From Plasmopara viticola (lineage: Eukaryota; Oomycota; Peronosporomycetes; Peronosporales; Peronosporaceae): a DNA stretch of 64,000 nucleotides. Made by a program: the position numbers and the translations under genes. The stretch lies in the NCBI GenBank assembly GCA_001695595.3, contig MBPM02000057.1, positions 434,001-498,000 on the forward strand, read 5' to 3'. Position 1 is the first letter of the stretch; each line of letters begins with the position of its first letter. The notes beneath the pieces were generated by a model that had not been told where the DNA came from, searched no databases, and worked only from the letters and a program-made list of their open reading frames with translations. Below are positions 13,640 through 22,445 of this stretch, in pieces.

Positions 13640-15067
13640 ATGACTTTGATAGCATCTATTTTTCATGGCCATAGATTCTTCCTTACGAGAACACTTTCCC
13701 GCGAAATAGCTACCGAAGTGCGAGGACTTATTGAACAACATGGGGGTGTCGTGTGCTCATCACCTGCAGGTGCTACGGAGATCGTGGACTATGATAAACT
13801 GAACTCGAGGCGACCTGAGTGGGTCTCCATAGACTTTGTCTATGACTCAGTGGCTTGTGGGGTGTTACAGGATCCAGCGAAATACTCGGGCGTCGTGTTT
13901 AGCTCTCTTTCTAGTGCGTCACAGGTAAAAGGGCGAGTTCGGTACTCGGTAGAGGACGACGCGCGATTGTTGCACTTTGCCAAGTTGCGTGGCTGGGAGT
14001 CCATGAAGTCGGTACCAGCAAGCACCTGGAAACTTGCAGAAAGTAGTCGCGTGACCAATCACTCATGGCAAAGCATGCACGAGCGTTTTCGGAAGCAGCT
14101 GCAGAGCAAGACACCCAAGGAGCAGCGCGTTATTATGGCAAGAGCTGTGGTAGGTGGCGTCAAAGAGATTTACGTGACATGACCATGCACTGATTGTAGA
14201 TGCAAATGCATGAATGAACAGGAAATTATTCGTGCGCGTATGCAACAATCAAACGATGGCGGAGGGATGAATGAGGAGAGTGTTGAAAGGGCGTCGCCTT
14301 CTACAGCAACTTTAGAAAATCGCGAGCCAGCTACACCTACTTCAACAGGCTCTACGACTACGCCAGCTACGAGCTCACTACCACCGCGTCGTAAATTTGG
14401 ACAAAGTGGGCGACAAAAGCGTAAGCGAGAGTCTCTTGCTATCAATAACGCTGCGGAACTAAGGCAAGAAGAAGAGATTGAAGAGAAGGATGACGAAATT
14501 AGTGTCCATGACACAGGTGAAGCTCGTGTCGTCTTCTTTAGAAGTGCATGGGCAGAGTTTGCAGCCGATCCAAGTAGAAGAGCACGTTTGCAGGCTTTGT
14601 TTAACTCTGACGTGGTACAAGCATCTCCAGCCACCGAAACGAACACCTTAAAATCCTTTGATAGTGGCTCACGTGAATACGAAGCTCAAACAGAAACCAT
14701 AACTACGCAGAAATGCGGCAATGGCGAGACAAGCAGAGTGGGTGTGCAGCTTGTAACAGAAGAAGATTCAAACGCCGTTATCTGTCAACTTCAATTCGAA
14801 ACGGAACAAGACTTACTGGTTGTGGTCAATGCATTGTATTACTGCTGTGGAAGTGTTGACAAGGCAAGAGCATTTCTTAAAGGAAGTACGCCGTCAAGTC
14901 TGGGCATGTGGTCACCCGAAGACGATATACTTCTTATAAATTACATTATCGATGAAGACGTTGATCGCTTAGTTGTGGAAGCTGCTGTGGCACGCGGGGA
15001 TTTTGCGTCTATGCAAGTTGTCCGCGATACAGACGCCATTTTGGATCGAATTTATTTCTTGCGGTGA
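13640..15067 (+). CDS. RAP1: RAP1/TERF2IP-like protein: BRCT, Rap1-type Myb and Rap1 C-terminal regions
   Basis: Two exons, 13640-14149 and 14222-15067. Joining them across a 72-nt GTAGGT...ACAG intron keeps frame, removes the TGA at 14180 and gives 451 aa. Residues 1-95 form a BRCT fold (opening IFHGHRFFLTR, then EQHGGVV and PEWVSIDFVYDSV). Residues about 97-155 match the Rap1 Myb: RYSVEDDARLLHFAK and then TNHSWQSMHERF, close to the human RAP1 motif ending HSWQSLKDRY. The middle is low-complexity with a basic KRKRES patch. The last 75 residues (VVNALYYCCGSVDKARAFL, then MWSPEDD, ending RIYFL) resemble the Rap1 C-terminal domain that binds shelterin partners. The known family acts at telomeres and in transcription; that role here is inferred. 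Separate single-exon genes are unlikely, because the family order BRCT-Myb-RCT is complete only after splicing. Confidence 0.82.
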
Positions 15068-15328
15068 CGAGGCATAAGTCGAAGACAAGCTTTCTCCACG
15101 CTTTTCAATTAACGCCATTGATTGTCCAATGGTAGTTCTTCTTATGCTCCTGCACTAGGCACTGCATCGCAATAACCCTTAAGGTACCTTGTGGAGTTTT
15201 CTAACACAAGGTTAATTAGTAAGACAAGAAGGAAAACAAAGCTCTAACATATTATTGGCAACAGCTACATAAAGATCTAGAATACAGTACAGGTAGGGTA
15301 GACATTGAATACTCCCTTATTAGTAGTA

Positions 15329-15682
15329 CCTGATAGCAAACACATCATTTAAATTCTATCCACTAAACGGCAATCCAAGAGGTCCAATGCCGTCTTAAAA
15401 TGTCTAGGAATGCTAACTATTGCGACATTATGTACTGCATCTTTTGCACTTCATTGTCCTACAAAGTACGCCCTCACATTTATCTTCAGTGAAGATGAAT
15501 GGTGATGCGAAGATTCTTCACATCATCATTGGTCGCATAAACCATCTACATATGGTCCACACGACAAGACGTTTATGCGACAAATGTGAGCAGCAGCTCT
15601 GATAAGGGGGAGTAATCGTTGTCTTAACCACCTGATAGCAAACACATCATCTCAAATCTAACCATTAAACGACAATCCAAGT
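15329..15682. repeat. Direct repeat pair (about 52 bp) at the left edge of the inverted duplication
   Basis: The sequence beginning CCTGATAGCAAACACATCAT occurs at 15329-15380 and again at 15631-15682 with a few mismatches. The inner end of the second copy overlaps the outer end of the left inverted-repeat arm (about 15666). This makes it a possible junction or target sequence for the event that built the palindrome. The rest of 15068-15665 holds nothing I can name. Confidence 0.7.
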
Positions 15683-17151
15683 GAGACCAGAGAGCAGTCT
15701 TCGTGTATGCAATGGAACGATATCGACCACCCAGCAGCCGCACGGTAAAAAAAATGCAGAATGGGTGCGACGCAAGGATATGGTAACGCTAAGACTGAAC
15801 AAGCTACCGTCTCTAAGGTTAACAAACATCCGTCTCGTCGACCTCAGTGTACTTATTTTCATACGTTCGAGCAGAAACAAATTTCGTGTCGTCGACGTTT
15901 TGCAGCATTGTCTCATTTGATGCAGAAGCCTTTTTACGTGTCTAACACTGCCACCGAATATGACCACTGGGTGAGTGCGAATATAGAATACTTCGATCAC
16001 GAAACAAAGACCGCAGCTTCTCTTTTTTTACATGCAACTCGTCGGCTGCATATTTGTCCTTGTCATCTTCCTGGTCTAGATCAGTGGCGCCAAATAGAAG
16101 CAGAGGAAATCGTAATTGTGCAAACCCTAGAGAGCTGGATAGGGCGAGATAGTACTGTATCAACCGCCTGACAAACTCTGCAGTAAATAGATCCAGATGC
16201 TCGCATCGTCGTCGCTCGATCCAGAGCAGACAAAAAAAAGTTTTTCACCAGCTACCTCAAAACAGAACGTTCGCTTGGTTTCATTTGTAAAAAGCAAACA
16301 GACAGCATGCCATCCTACAACTGCATCTCTCTACGTGGCTTGTCAAAATTGCTACTGCAGCGATGCCCACTACTCTCCTATTGCTACGTTCTCTTAATCA
16401 GTACAAAATATCGTCGTTTTCGCCTTTTTCCTAAAAAAGTCTCAAGTTTATTCACATTTGCGCAATTGAGACTCTTCTTCATATACGTACAAGACATTCG
16501 CCTGCTTGTAAAGCCAGCCACTGCTAATTAATTCTCGGTCAATACGTATCGACGACGAGCTTCGCATTAGTCTTTGCAAGGTGCTGTTCGAATGTCTCGA
16601 GATTCACTCTGTATCTCGTGTAAACATACTAAATAAAGTCTTTTGATCTGGTTAATAGGAATTTCTCGCCTAGCCAAAGCTCTCCACAAGCTGCCCAACT
16701 GTCGGTGAGTTCGTTGTGCGTCCTCTGCGGTCTGCAGCACCCAACATATTCGTCCTCCTCTACGTCGTACTTGTTGACCACAAACTTGGCTTCAGTTCCT
16801 CCTTCTTCTTGAGTTTTGATGTACGGGTGCTATAAAAAGTGGAGTATGGGGTGATTGACGGAAACTACAGGGTGGTTAGCGACTCCCAAAATATGAGGTA
16901 AGGTAGGCTATCCTTACTTTCGCTTCTTTTATCAAAGCGAATCTTTAGTATACATTGAAATATAGAAATTGTCCCCCGTTTGCCCGCGCTACTCCTTTTA
17001 CTATTTCAGTAAATACGGTTTCTGCAGTCCAAGCACGACCATGAGCTCACTGTTTTTTTTGCACTGCGAGTGGTAAAGCATGCGTCGATCGTGCGGTGTC
17101 GTGCTCATTCTAGCTCTATTCCTGGCCACTAGTCACGGTATCGTGGACGCC
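15666..17151. repeat. Left arm of a large inverted duplication
   Basis: About 1.5 kb that recurs in reverse complement at 19562-21124 with small indels and substitutions. Anchors seen in both arms are the GTGAGACCAG segment at 15680 (reverse complement near 21110), the run around the PH-domain fragment at 16180-16520, the TTACTTTCGCTTCTTTTATC segment at 16914 (reverse complement near 19790) and the signal-peptide coding segment at 17080-17151. Both arms stop matching just inside the signal-peptide ORF and just outside the PH remnant. The arms differ enough that the duplication is not brand new, which argues against a simple assembly artefact. Confidence 0.85.
15670..16850 (-). pseudogene. Broken PH-domain gene, left-arm copy
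   Basis: Read on the minus strand. An N-terminal piece near 16800-16700 (KFVVNKYDVEEDEYV, then LQTAEDAQR and an Arg-rich helix ending LYLVCLHEIQ) is followed by a pleckstrin-homology signature. This consists of SGWLYKQANV at about 16494-16522, RRKRRYFVLIK at about 16393-16425, then KRTFCFEVAGEK and ASIWIYLLQ at about 16170-16280. That is the expected PH order from the first strand to the C-terminal helix with its invariant Trp. The pieces sit in different frames with stops between them; one gap between the first two PH blocks could be an intron, but frameshifts after the domain cannot be explained that way. PH domains bind phosphoinositides or proteins, and the intact relative is unknown to me. 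It faces away from the signal-peptide ORF at 17080. Confidence 0.65.
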
Positions 17152-17409
17152 AAACAAGGCAAGAGAACAATTTCGCAATTGGAAAAAGGATGGCTATGCC
17201 CATTGTTATCAATGGGTTCAAGCGAAGGCATTCCTAATATGTTTTCAATTTTTCATGAGGACGCACGCCCACAAAAGAAAAAAAGTCATGGTGTTTTCGT
17301 CTTTGGTATAGCGTCCATTTCTTGGATCCTCTCACTTCCAAAGCGTTTATTTGTTTTTGCTCGCGCTTCAAGGGGCTATGACTCAATTTTCGTGAATGGC
17401 TTACTTTGA
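17080..17409 (+). CDS. Small ORF with N-terminal signal peptide, left-arm copy
   Basis: A 109-codon frame starting MRRSCGVVLILALFLATSHG, a textbook secretion signal (basic start, hydrophobic core, small residues near 23-24). After residue 24 it diverges from the three minus-strand copies. The DNA downstream is still alignable (around 17190-17215) but in another frame. There the alignable frame would read RMAMPIVING and stop soon after, so this copy is probably frameshifted and its last 60 residues are not meaningful. Only two cysteines follow the signal. A secreted-protein role is inferred from the signal peptide alone. It could be a decayed effector or a chance signal sequence copied with the repeat. 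Confidence 0.4.
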   Translation: MRRSCGVVLILALFLATSHGIVDAKQGKRTISQLEKGWLCPLLSMGSSEGIPNMFSIFHEDARPQKKKSHGVFVFGIASISWILSLPKRLFVFARASRGYDSIFVNGLL

Positions 17410-17572
17410 AGTTATTGATAACAATGGGCAAAGCCATTCTTTCTTCAGCTGCGACAATTAACTCTTGGAGTTTACTTCGAAGACGCTGAGAGCCTTGACT
17501 GGCATCCACGATACCGTGACTAGTGGCCAGGAATGGAGCTAGAATGAGCACGACACCGCACGATCGACGCAT
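17234..17572 (-). CDS. Small secreted-protein ORF with QxLR- and EER-like motifs
   Basis: A 112-codon frame starting MRRSCGVVLILAPFLATSHG, followed by QRLR at residues 29-32 and EER at 43-45. Oomycete host-translocated effectors usually show a signal peptide, then RxLR (QxLR variants are reported in downy mildews), then an acidic-EER motif, and this ORF shows that order. Against a real effector, the spacing after the signal is unusually short and the sister copies at 18621 and 19632 read QRLQ and lack EER. The sequence after residue 57 is basic and repetitive-looking. A GTAAGC donor-like site sits right after the MALPIVINNF segment, so the C-terminal half may not be translated. It overlaps, tail to tail, the plus-strand ORF from 17080. 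Weak effector candidate. Confidence 0.4.
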   Translation of the reverse strand: MRRSCGVVLILAPFLATSHGIVDASQGSQRLRSKLQELIVAAEERMALPIVINNFKVSHSRKLSHSPLKREQKQINALEVRGSKKWTLYQRRKHHDFFSFVGVRPHEKLKTY

Positions 17573-17790
17573 GCTTCACCACTTGCGGTGCAAAAAAAAC
17601 AGAGAGCTCATGGTCGTGCTGGGACTGCAGAAACCGTATTTCAAGATTGGCCTGACTTATACAATAACAAATTGCTTTTCAAGTCTAAATTAGCACGACT
17701 AGTTTAATAACAAATTAGCAGACTAATCTAATACCAAATTAGCATGACTAATATAATAGCAGATTGCTTAGCTTTAAGGTTAGTATGAAA

Positions 17791-17862
17791 TACTCGTTTT
17801 AAACGAGTATTAAACGAGTATTTTTCAAACGAGTATATTCTAAACTCGTTTTGAGCGAGTTT
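17791..17862. repeat. Cluster of AAACGAGTAT / ATACTCGTTT palindromes, copy 1
   Basis: The decamer ATACTCGTTT is followed after one base by its exact reverse complement, then by further AAACGAGTAT and ACTCGTTT copies in both orientations within about 70 bp. The same cluster lies at 18828-18913. It could form hairpins in DNA or RNA or act as an array of protein-binding sites. It is strongly non-random for its length. Confidence 0.85.
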
Positions 17863-17926
17863 ATCATACTTGACTTGCCAAAATTCAAACATACTCTCTT
17901 TTGATACACAAGGAGCATCGTCGAAT

Positions 17927-18115
17927 TCACTGCAAAACGGCCTTTTGACCATACTTATCAAACTTGATCGAGTTATTGCTCGAGCTGTGGTAGATTGTGA
18001 AATAGGTCTCACTTCTTTGACTCGACACATTGAACCGAGCTTTATGTGTGCCTGGACCTATGGACGCTAATGTCACTATAAGCACTACTAGAACAAGCGC
18101 TAGCGAGAAGTACAA
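17927..18115 (-). CDS. 62-aa ORF with N-terminal signal peptide or anchor, copy 1
   Basis: Starts MYFSLALVLVVLIVTLAS, a strongly hydrophobic leader of about 18 residues, followed by a polar segment without cysteines or any motif I recognise, ending KYGQKAVLQ. An identical frame lies at 18980-19168. The frame that overlaps it at 17728-18030 (MCRVKEVRPIS) covers the same DNA in another phase. Identity between copies reflects recent DNA duplication and is not evidence of selection. Could be a genuine small secreted protein or a chance frame. Confidence 0.3.
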   Translation of the reverse strand: MYFSLALVLVVLIVTLASIGPGTHKARFNVSSQRSETYFTIYHSSSNNSIKFDKYGQKAVLQ

Positions 18116-18492
18116 TGAAAACGTGCTATTCTTTTGTTAGCAGCGACCGATAGTATCAAGAATGTGCATGTTACGTGTTATCAAGAATGTGCATGGTAGC
18201 TATTAATTAGAAATATCTAGTATTAAAAAAAATCGGAATTATTTTCCACAAGAAAATTAACTATAACTGGTTTAATTTAACCGTCGAAGACATCTCTGAT
18301 TTGTTCTAATTCTTTATGGGGACGCACGCCCAAAAGAAAACAAGTCATGGTGTTTTCGTCTTTGGTATAGCATCAATTTCTTGGATCCTCTCACTTATAA
18401 AGCGTTTATTTTTTTTGCTCGCGCTTCAAGGGGCAAAGACTCAATTTTCGTGATTGGCTTACTTTTGAATCCATTGAAAACAGTGGGCAAAG

Positions 18493-18621
18493 CTATTCTT
18501 TCTTTAGCTGCGATTGGAGTTTACTTTGAAGTCGCTGAGAGCCTCGACTGACGTCCACGATACCGTGACTAGTGGCCAGGAATGGAGCTAGAATGAGCAC
18601 GACACCGCACGATCGACGCAT
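18493..18621 (-). pseudogene. Truncated copy of the signal-peptide ORF
   Basis: Same leader as the 17572 copy (MRRSCGVVLILAPFLATSHG) but stops after 42 residues at a TAG, where the 17572 copy continues into ERMALPIV. The motif position reads QRLQ. Either this is the true short product or a broken copy. Position and orientation repeat those of the 17572 copy one tandem unit earlier. Confidence 0.5.
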
Positions 18622-18827
18622 GCTTCACCACTTGCGGTGCAAAAAAAACAGAGAGCTCATGGTCGTGCTAAGACTGCAGAAACCGTATTTCAAGATTGGC
18701 CTGACTTATACAATAACAAATTGCTTTTCAAGTCTAAATTAGCATGACTAGTTTAATAACAAATTAGCAGACTAATCTAATACCAAATTAGCATGACTGA
18801 TTGCTTAGCTTTAAGGCTAGTATGAAA

Positions 18828-18913
18828 TACTCGTTTTAAACGAGTATTAAACGAGTATTTTTCAAACGAGTATATATCTAAACGAGTATATTCTAAACTC
18901 GTTTTGAGCGAGT
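18828..18913. repeat. Cluster of AAACGAGTAT / ATACTCGTTT palindromes, copy 2
   Basis: Second copy of the cluster at 17791-17862. It carries one extra TCTAAACGAGTATAT element, so the cluster itself varies in copy number between the two tandem units. Confidence 0.85.
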
Positions 18914-18979
18914 TTATCATACTTGACTTGCCAAAATTCAAACATACTCTCTTTTGATACACAAGGAGCATCGTCGAAT

Positions 18980-19168
18980 TCACTGCAAAACGGCCTTTTG
19001 ACCATACTTATCAAACTTGATCGAGTTATTGCTCGAGCTGTGGTAGATTGTGAAATAGGTCTCACTTCTTTGACTCGACACATTGAACCGAGCTTTATGT
19101 GTGCCTGGACCTATGGACGCTAATGTCACTATAAGCACTACTAGAACAAGCGCTAGCGAGAAGTACAA
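18980..19168 (-). CDS. 62-aa ORF with N-terminal signal peptide or anchor, copy 2
   Basis: Residue-for-residue identical to the frame at 17927-18115 and in the same position within the second tandem unit. No function can be named; see the first copy for its composition. Confidence 0.3.
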   Translation of the reverse strand: MYFSLALVLVVLIVTLASIGPGTHKARFNVSSQRSETYFTIYHSSSNNSIKFDKYGQKAVLQ

Positions 19169-19503
19169 TGAAAACGTGCTATTCTTTCGTTAGCAGCGAC
19201 CGATAGTATCAAGAATGTGCATGTTACGTGTTATCAAGAATGTGCATGGTAGCTATTAATTAGAAATATCTAGTATTAAAAAAAATCCCACAAGAAAATA
19301 ACTATAACTGGTTTAATTTAACCGTCGAAGACATCTCTGATTTGAATTCTTTATGTCATGGTGTTTTCGTCTTTGGTATAGCATCAATTTCTTGGATCCT
19401 CTCACTTATAAAGCGTTTATTTTTTTTGCTCGCGCTTCAAGGGGCAAAGACTCAATTTTCGTGATTGGCTTACTTTTGAATCCATTGAAAACAGTGGGCA
19501 AAG

Positions 19504-19632
19504 CTATTCTTTCTTTAGCTGCGATTGGAGTTTACTTTGAAGTCGCTGAGAGCCTCGACTGACGTCCACGATACCGTGACTAGTGGCCAGGAATGGTGCT
19601 AAATTGAGCACGACACCGCACAATCGACGCAT
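19504..19632 (-). pseudogene. Signal-peptide ORF copy inside the right arm
   Basis: Fourth copy of the family. It opens MRRLCGVVLNLAPF with substitutions in the hydrophobic core and stops after 42 codons at the same TAG as the 18621 copy. It lies head-to-head with the PH remnant that starts at 19968, as the left-arm copy at 17080 does with its own PH remnant. The duplicated unit was therefore a divergent gene pair with a shared upstream region. Confidence 0.5.
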
Positions 19633-21124
19633 GATTCACCACTTGCAGTGCAAAAAAAACAGTGAGCTCATGGTCGTGCTGGGACTGCAGAAACCGTATT
19701 CACTAAAATAGAGTGATAACTAAAAGGAGTAGCGCGTGCACGAGTAAATATGTACTATGCTCAATGCATAATACAGATTTACTTTGATAAAAGAAGCGAA
19801 AGTAAGGATAGCCTGTTAATAAGTTAAGATTCCCTTACCTTAAAGTGCTGGAGCCGCTAACTACCTCATAGTTTTGTAAACCGCCCCACATCCCACTTTT
19901 TTAATAGCACCTCTGCACCATCTTCTCGGTATTCGATTGACTGTTGATCCACACACAAAAAGTCGAAATGGAGAAAAGCAGCGCGGATCGGGTGGAAGTC
20001 GAAGCAAAAACTTAGGACCAAGGAGGAGCTGAAGCCAAGTTTGCGGTCGGCAAGTACTGCACAGAGAAGGACGAATATGTGGTGGTGCTGCAGACCGCAG
20101 AGGACGCACAACGATACCACCGGTAGTAAGAAGTTTTCGTGGAGAACTTTGGCTAGGCGAGAAGTTTCTATCAACAAGTCAGATAGAGTACCAGATCAAG
20201 AGACTTTATTTAGTATGTTTACACTAAAAACAGAGTAAATTTCGAAACACTCGAATAACAACTCGCGAAGATCAACGGGAAGCTCGTCGTCGATACGTAT
20301 TGTCCGAGAATTGATAAGCAGTGACTGGCTTTTCAAGCAGGCGAATGTCTTGTACGTATATGAAGAAGAGTCTCAATTGCGCAAATGTGAATAAAGTTGA
20401 GACTTTTTTAGGAAAAGGCGAAAATGACGATGTTTTGTACTGATCGAGAGAACGTAGCAATAGGAGAGTAGTGGGCATCGCTGCAGGAGCAATTTTGACA
20501 AGCCACGTGGAGAGATGCAGTTGTAGGATAGCATGCTGTCTGTTCGTTTTTACAAATGAAACCAAGCGAACGTTCTGTATTGAGGTAGCGGGTGAAATCG
20601 AGCGACGACAATGCGAGCACCTGGGTCTATTTACTGCAGAGGTTGTCAGGCGGTTGATACAGTACTATCACGCCCTATTCAGCTCGCTAGGGCTTGCACA
20701 ATTACGATTTCCTCTGCTTCTATTTGGCGCCGCTGATCTAGACCAGGAAGATGACAAGGACAATATGCAGCCGACGACTTGCATGTAATCTTTGATTCGT
20801 GATCGGAGTATTCTATTTTCGCACTCACCCAGTGGTCATATTCGGTGGCAGTGTTAGACACGTAAAAAGGCTTCTGCATCAAATGAGACAATGCTGCAAA
20901 ACGTCGACGACACGAAATTTGTTTCTGCTCGAACGAGTACACTGAAGTCGACGAGACGTATGTTTGTTAACCTTAAAGGCGGTAGCTTGTTCAGTCTTAG
21001 CGTTACCATATCCTTGCGTCGCACCCATTCTGCATTTTTTTTACCGTGCGGCTGCTGGGTGGTCGATATCGTTCCATTGCATACACGGAGACTTCTCTCT
21101 GGTCTCACTTGGATCGCCGTTTAA
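19562..21124. repeat. Right arm of the large inverted duplication
   Basis: Reverse-complement partner of 15666-17151. It is slightly longer because of extra sequence around 19840-20000, next to the start of the PH remnant. Outer homology ends near 21124 in the GTTTAA sequence that matches the left arm at about 15666. Confidence 0.85.
19968..21110 (+). pseudogene. Broken PH-domain gene, right-arm copy
   Basis: A plausible original start, MEKSSADRVEVEAKT, lies at 19968 and is followed by an in-frame stop and then KFAVGKYCTEKDEYVVVLQ. The PH core is again scattered over frames: ISSDWLFKQANV at about 20310-20342, where the usual Gly before Trp is Asp, and TKRTFCIEVAG near 20555-20590. Then come an open segment with RLIQYYHALFSSL and an acidic LDQEDDKDN near 20650-20765. 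The 105-codon frame 20471-20788 is the longest open piece. Both arms being broken at different places suggests the gene was already decaying, or decayed independently after duplication. Confidence 0.6.
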
Positions 21125-21471
21125 ATCGTCGACAAGGCGGCATTATGGAAGCAGTGCAGGCATGTTTTGGATTTTTAGGCAATCGTTTCTTAATTTTGGT
21201 AGGTTACACTTTACTCTTTTTTAGATCCAAGCCGATAAATTTTAAACCCTGTTTTATTTTCTATAGTCAAACTTTATAGGAATAGAACTGCGAGCATATT
21301 TCTTGTTGCGCGAGCCTTCGATACGCGGATGGATAGGTGGCCTGGCAGCATCGCCTCTAAACCCAGTGCCAAGGCTTGTTAAGTCTCCCAAACGAGGCGT
21401 ATTCGGTGCTTTCTGTCGACATTAACACATTAATAATAAACCTCAGTCCATGCATTTCCCAGTCTATTTTT

Positions 21472-22132
21472 TCAGTAACCCACGGCATCCTGTCGATCAC
21501 TCTCCCTTGTTACGAGTTGGTGCTGCAGTGGTGGAAGTCTTACACCATACTCATTCGAGATAGGTGGTAGTGGAATACTGTTCCGCTTTTCCGCCAGCTC
21601 CATCATGAGCTGAAAGCACACATATCGAAAGCTACAAGTAAGACTTTTGCGGCAAAATGAAAGCTTTTACACTGCTGACAGGACCTCACGAGGTGGTACT
21701 TGAGCGTAGTGGTGATTAAGCCTCGATTGAATTGCAAGACGGATATCGTCCGGGTCAACTGTCTTTAGTCAAAAACAAAAGCACCTCAAGATTATGCCTC
21801 GCCACAATCAAGAAATGTGTTCTCTGACCTGCTTGTCCGCGTACATAGAATATTCTTGAGCATCAACTAGAATTTCCGTCACGTAACCTTTATCACAGTA
21901 ATGGTTAATATATCGTATTGATCGTAACAGAAGTAGCAAAGTATAGCGCACGGTGTACAAATTCCTGAAGCTGCGCCACAACGCGCGGCTCATATTTGTC
22001 GGCGCCCATCGACGCCAGTAATTGCTGCATGGAAAGAACATCTAAGGGCTGCACATCTGCACCCTCGCTGCGCTTGTAGGCATCTCCTTCGTCTTCGAAG
22101 AGGCGCTTGCTGCCCATGGCGTCACTGCCCAT
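21472..22132 (-). CDS. TAF9: TAF9, TFIID/SAGA histone-fold subunit
   Basis: Four exons on the minus strand: 22132-21952, 21887-21829, 21762-21685 and 21609-21472, with introns of 64, 66 and 75 nt, give 151 aa in one frame. The core matches TAF9 throughout: MQQLLASMGADKYEPRVV, then EFVHR spliced to YVTEILVDAQEYSMYADK, then VDPDDIRLAIQSR and the conserved PPREL and PLPPI turns. TAF9 pairs with TAF6 through its histone fold in TFIID and in SAGA-type coactivators, supporting RNA polymerase II initiation in the nucleus. The long region after the histone fold seen in animal TAF9 is short here, as in many protists. The start is the first of two nearby Met codons. It sits 313 bp downstream of TRM13 on the same strand. 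Confidence 0.92.
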
Positions 22133-22445
22133 TATTTTCAGAATACTCGAAAAAGCTGTAGATTTGTCAGCGTTCTATTGTACTAAAAGTATTACAGATA
22201 GACAATGCAAGGTACTACCGTGGACGAAGAATTTGTCATCACTCTTTTGGGATAGCAGCTAGAAAAATTGCTGCTTGCTATTGTTCGACGCAACATGTAT
22301 CATCGTTTTGTCGTTACACGGATAAGCGGTGCTACCTCTAATAAATTCTATCGCTTAAGAGCATTTGCCAACGCAAAATCAATCAAATCACCGTCGATCC
22401 TTTAGCACTTCCTTGATGATACGTGCCCATTGCTATCCTTCGGCT

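Larger units (their letters stand above)
17265..19350. repeat. Two tandem units of about 1.05 kb in the centre of the palindrome
   Basis: The block starting GGACGCACGCCC at 17258 and 18319 (period about 1.06 kb) contains a minus-strand signal-peptide ORF copy followed by an AT-rich segment (17640-18240 and about 18695-19300). A third partial unit starts near 19355 and runs into the right arm. The AT-rich segments are nearly identical: the encoded 62-aa frames at 17927-18115 and 18980-19168 match residue for residue. The outer arms are clearly more diverged. This implies a later tandem duplication or gene conversion. Confidence 0.88.

Noticed and set aside
14174..14199. 26-nt GT-AG intron to join the RAP1 halves
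   Set aside because: Too short for splicing and breaks the frame; the 72-nt alternative works.
15761..16171. 136-codon plus-strand frame in the left arm
   Set aside because: It is antisense to the PH-domain remnant, whose motifs show the real coding direction.
17728..18030. 100-codon minus-strand frame (MCRVKEVRPIS) in the tandem unit
   Set aside because: Overlaps the leader-bearing 62-aa frame in another phase, and the sister copy is disrupted at its C-terminus by the variable palindrome cluster, so it is not a conserved coding frame.
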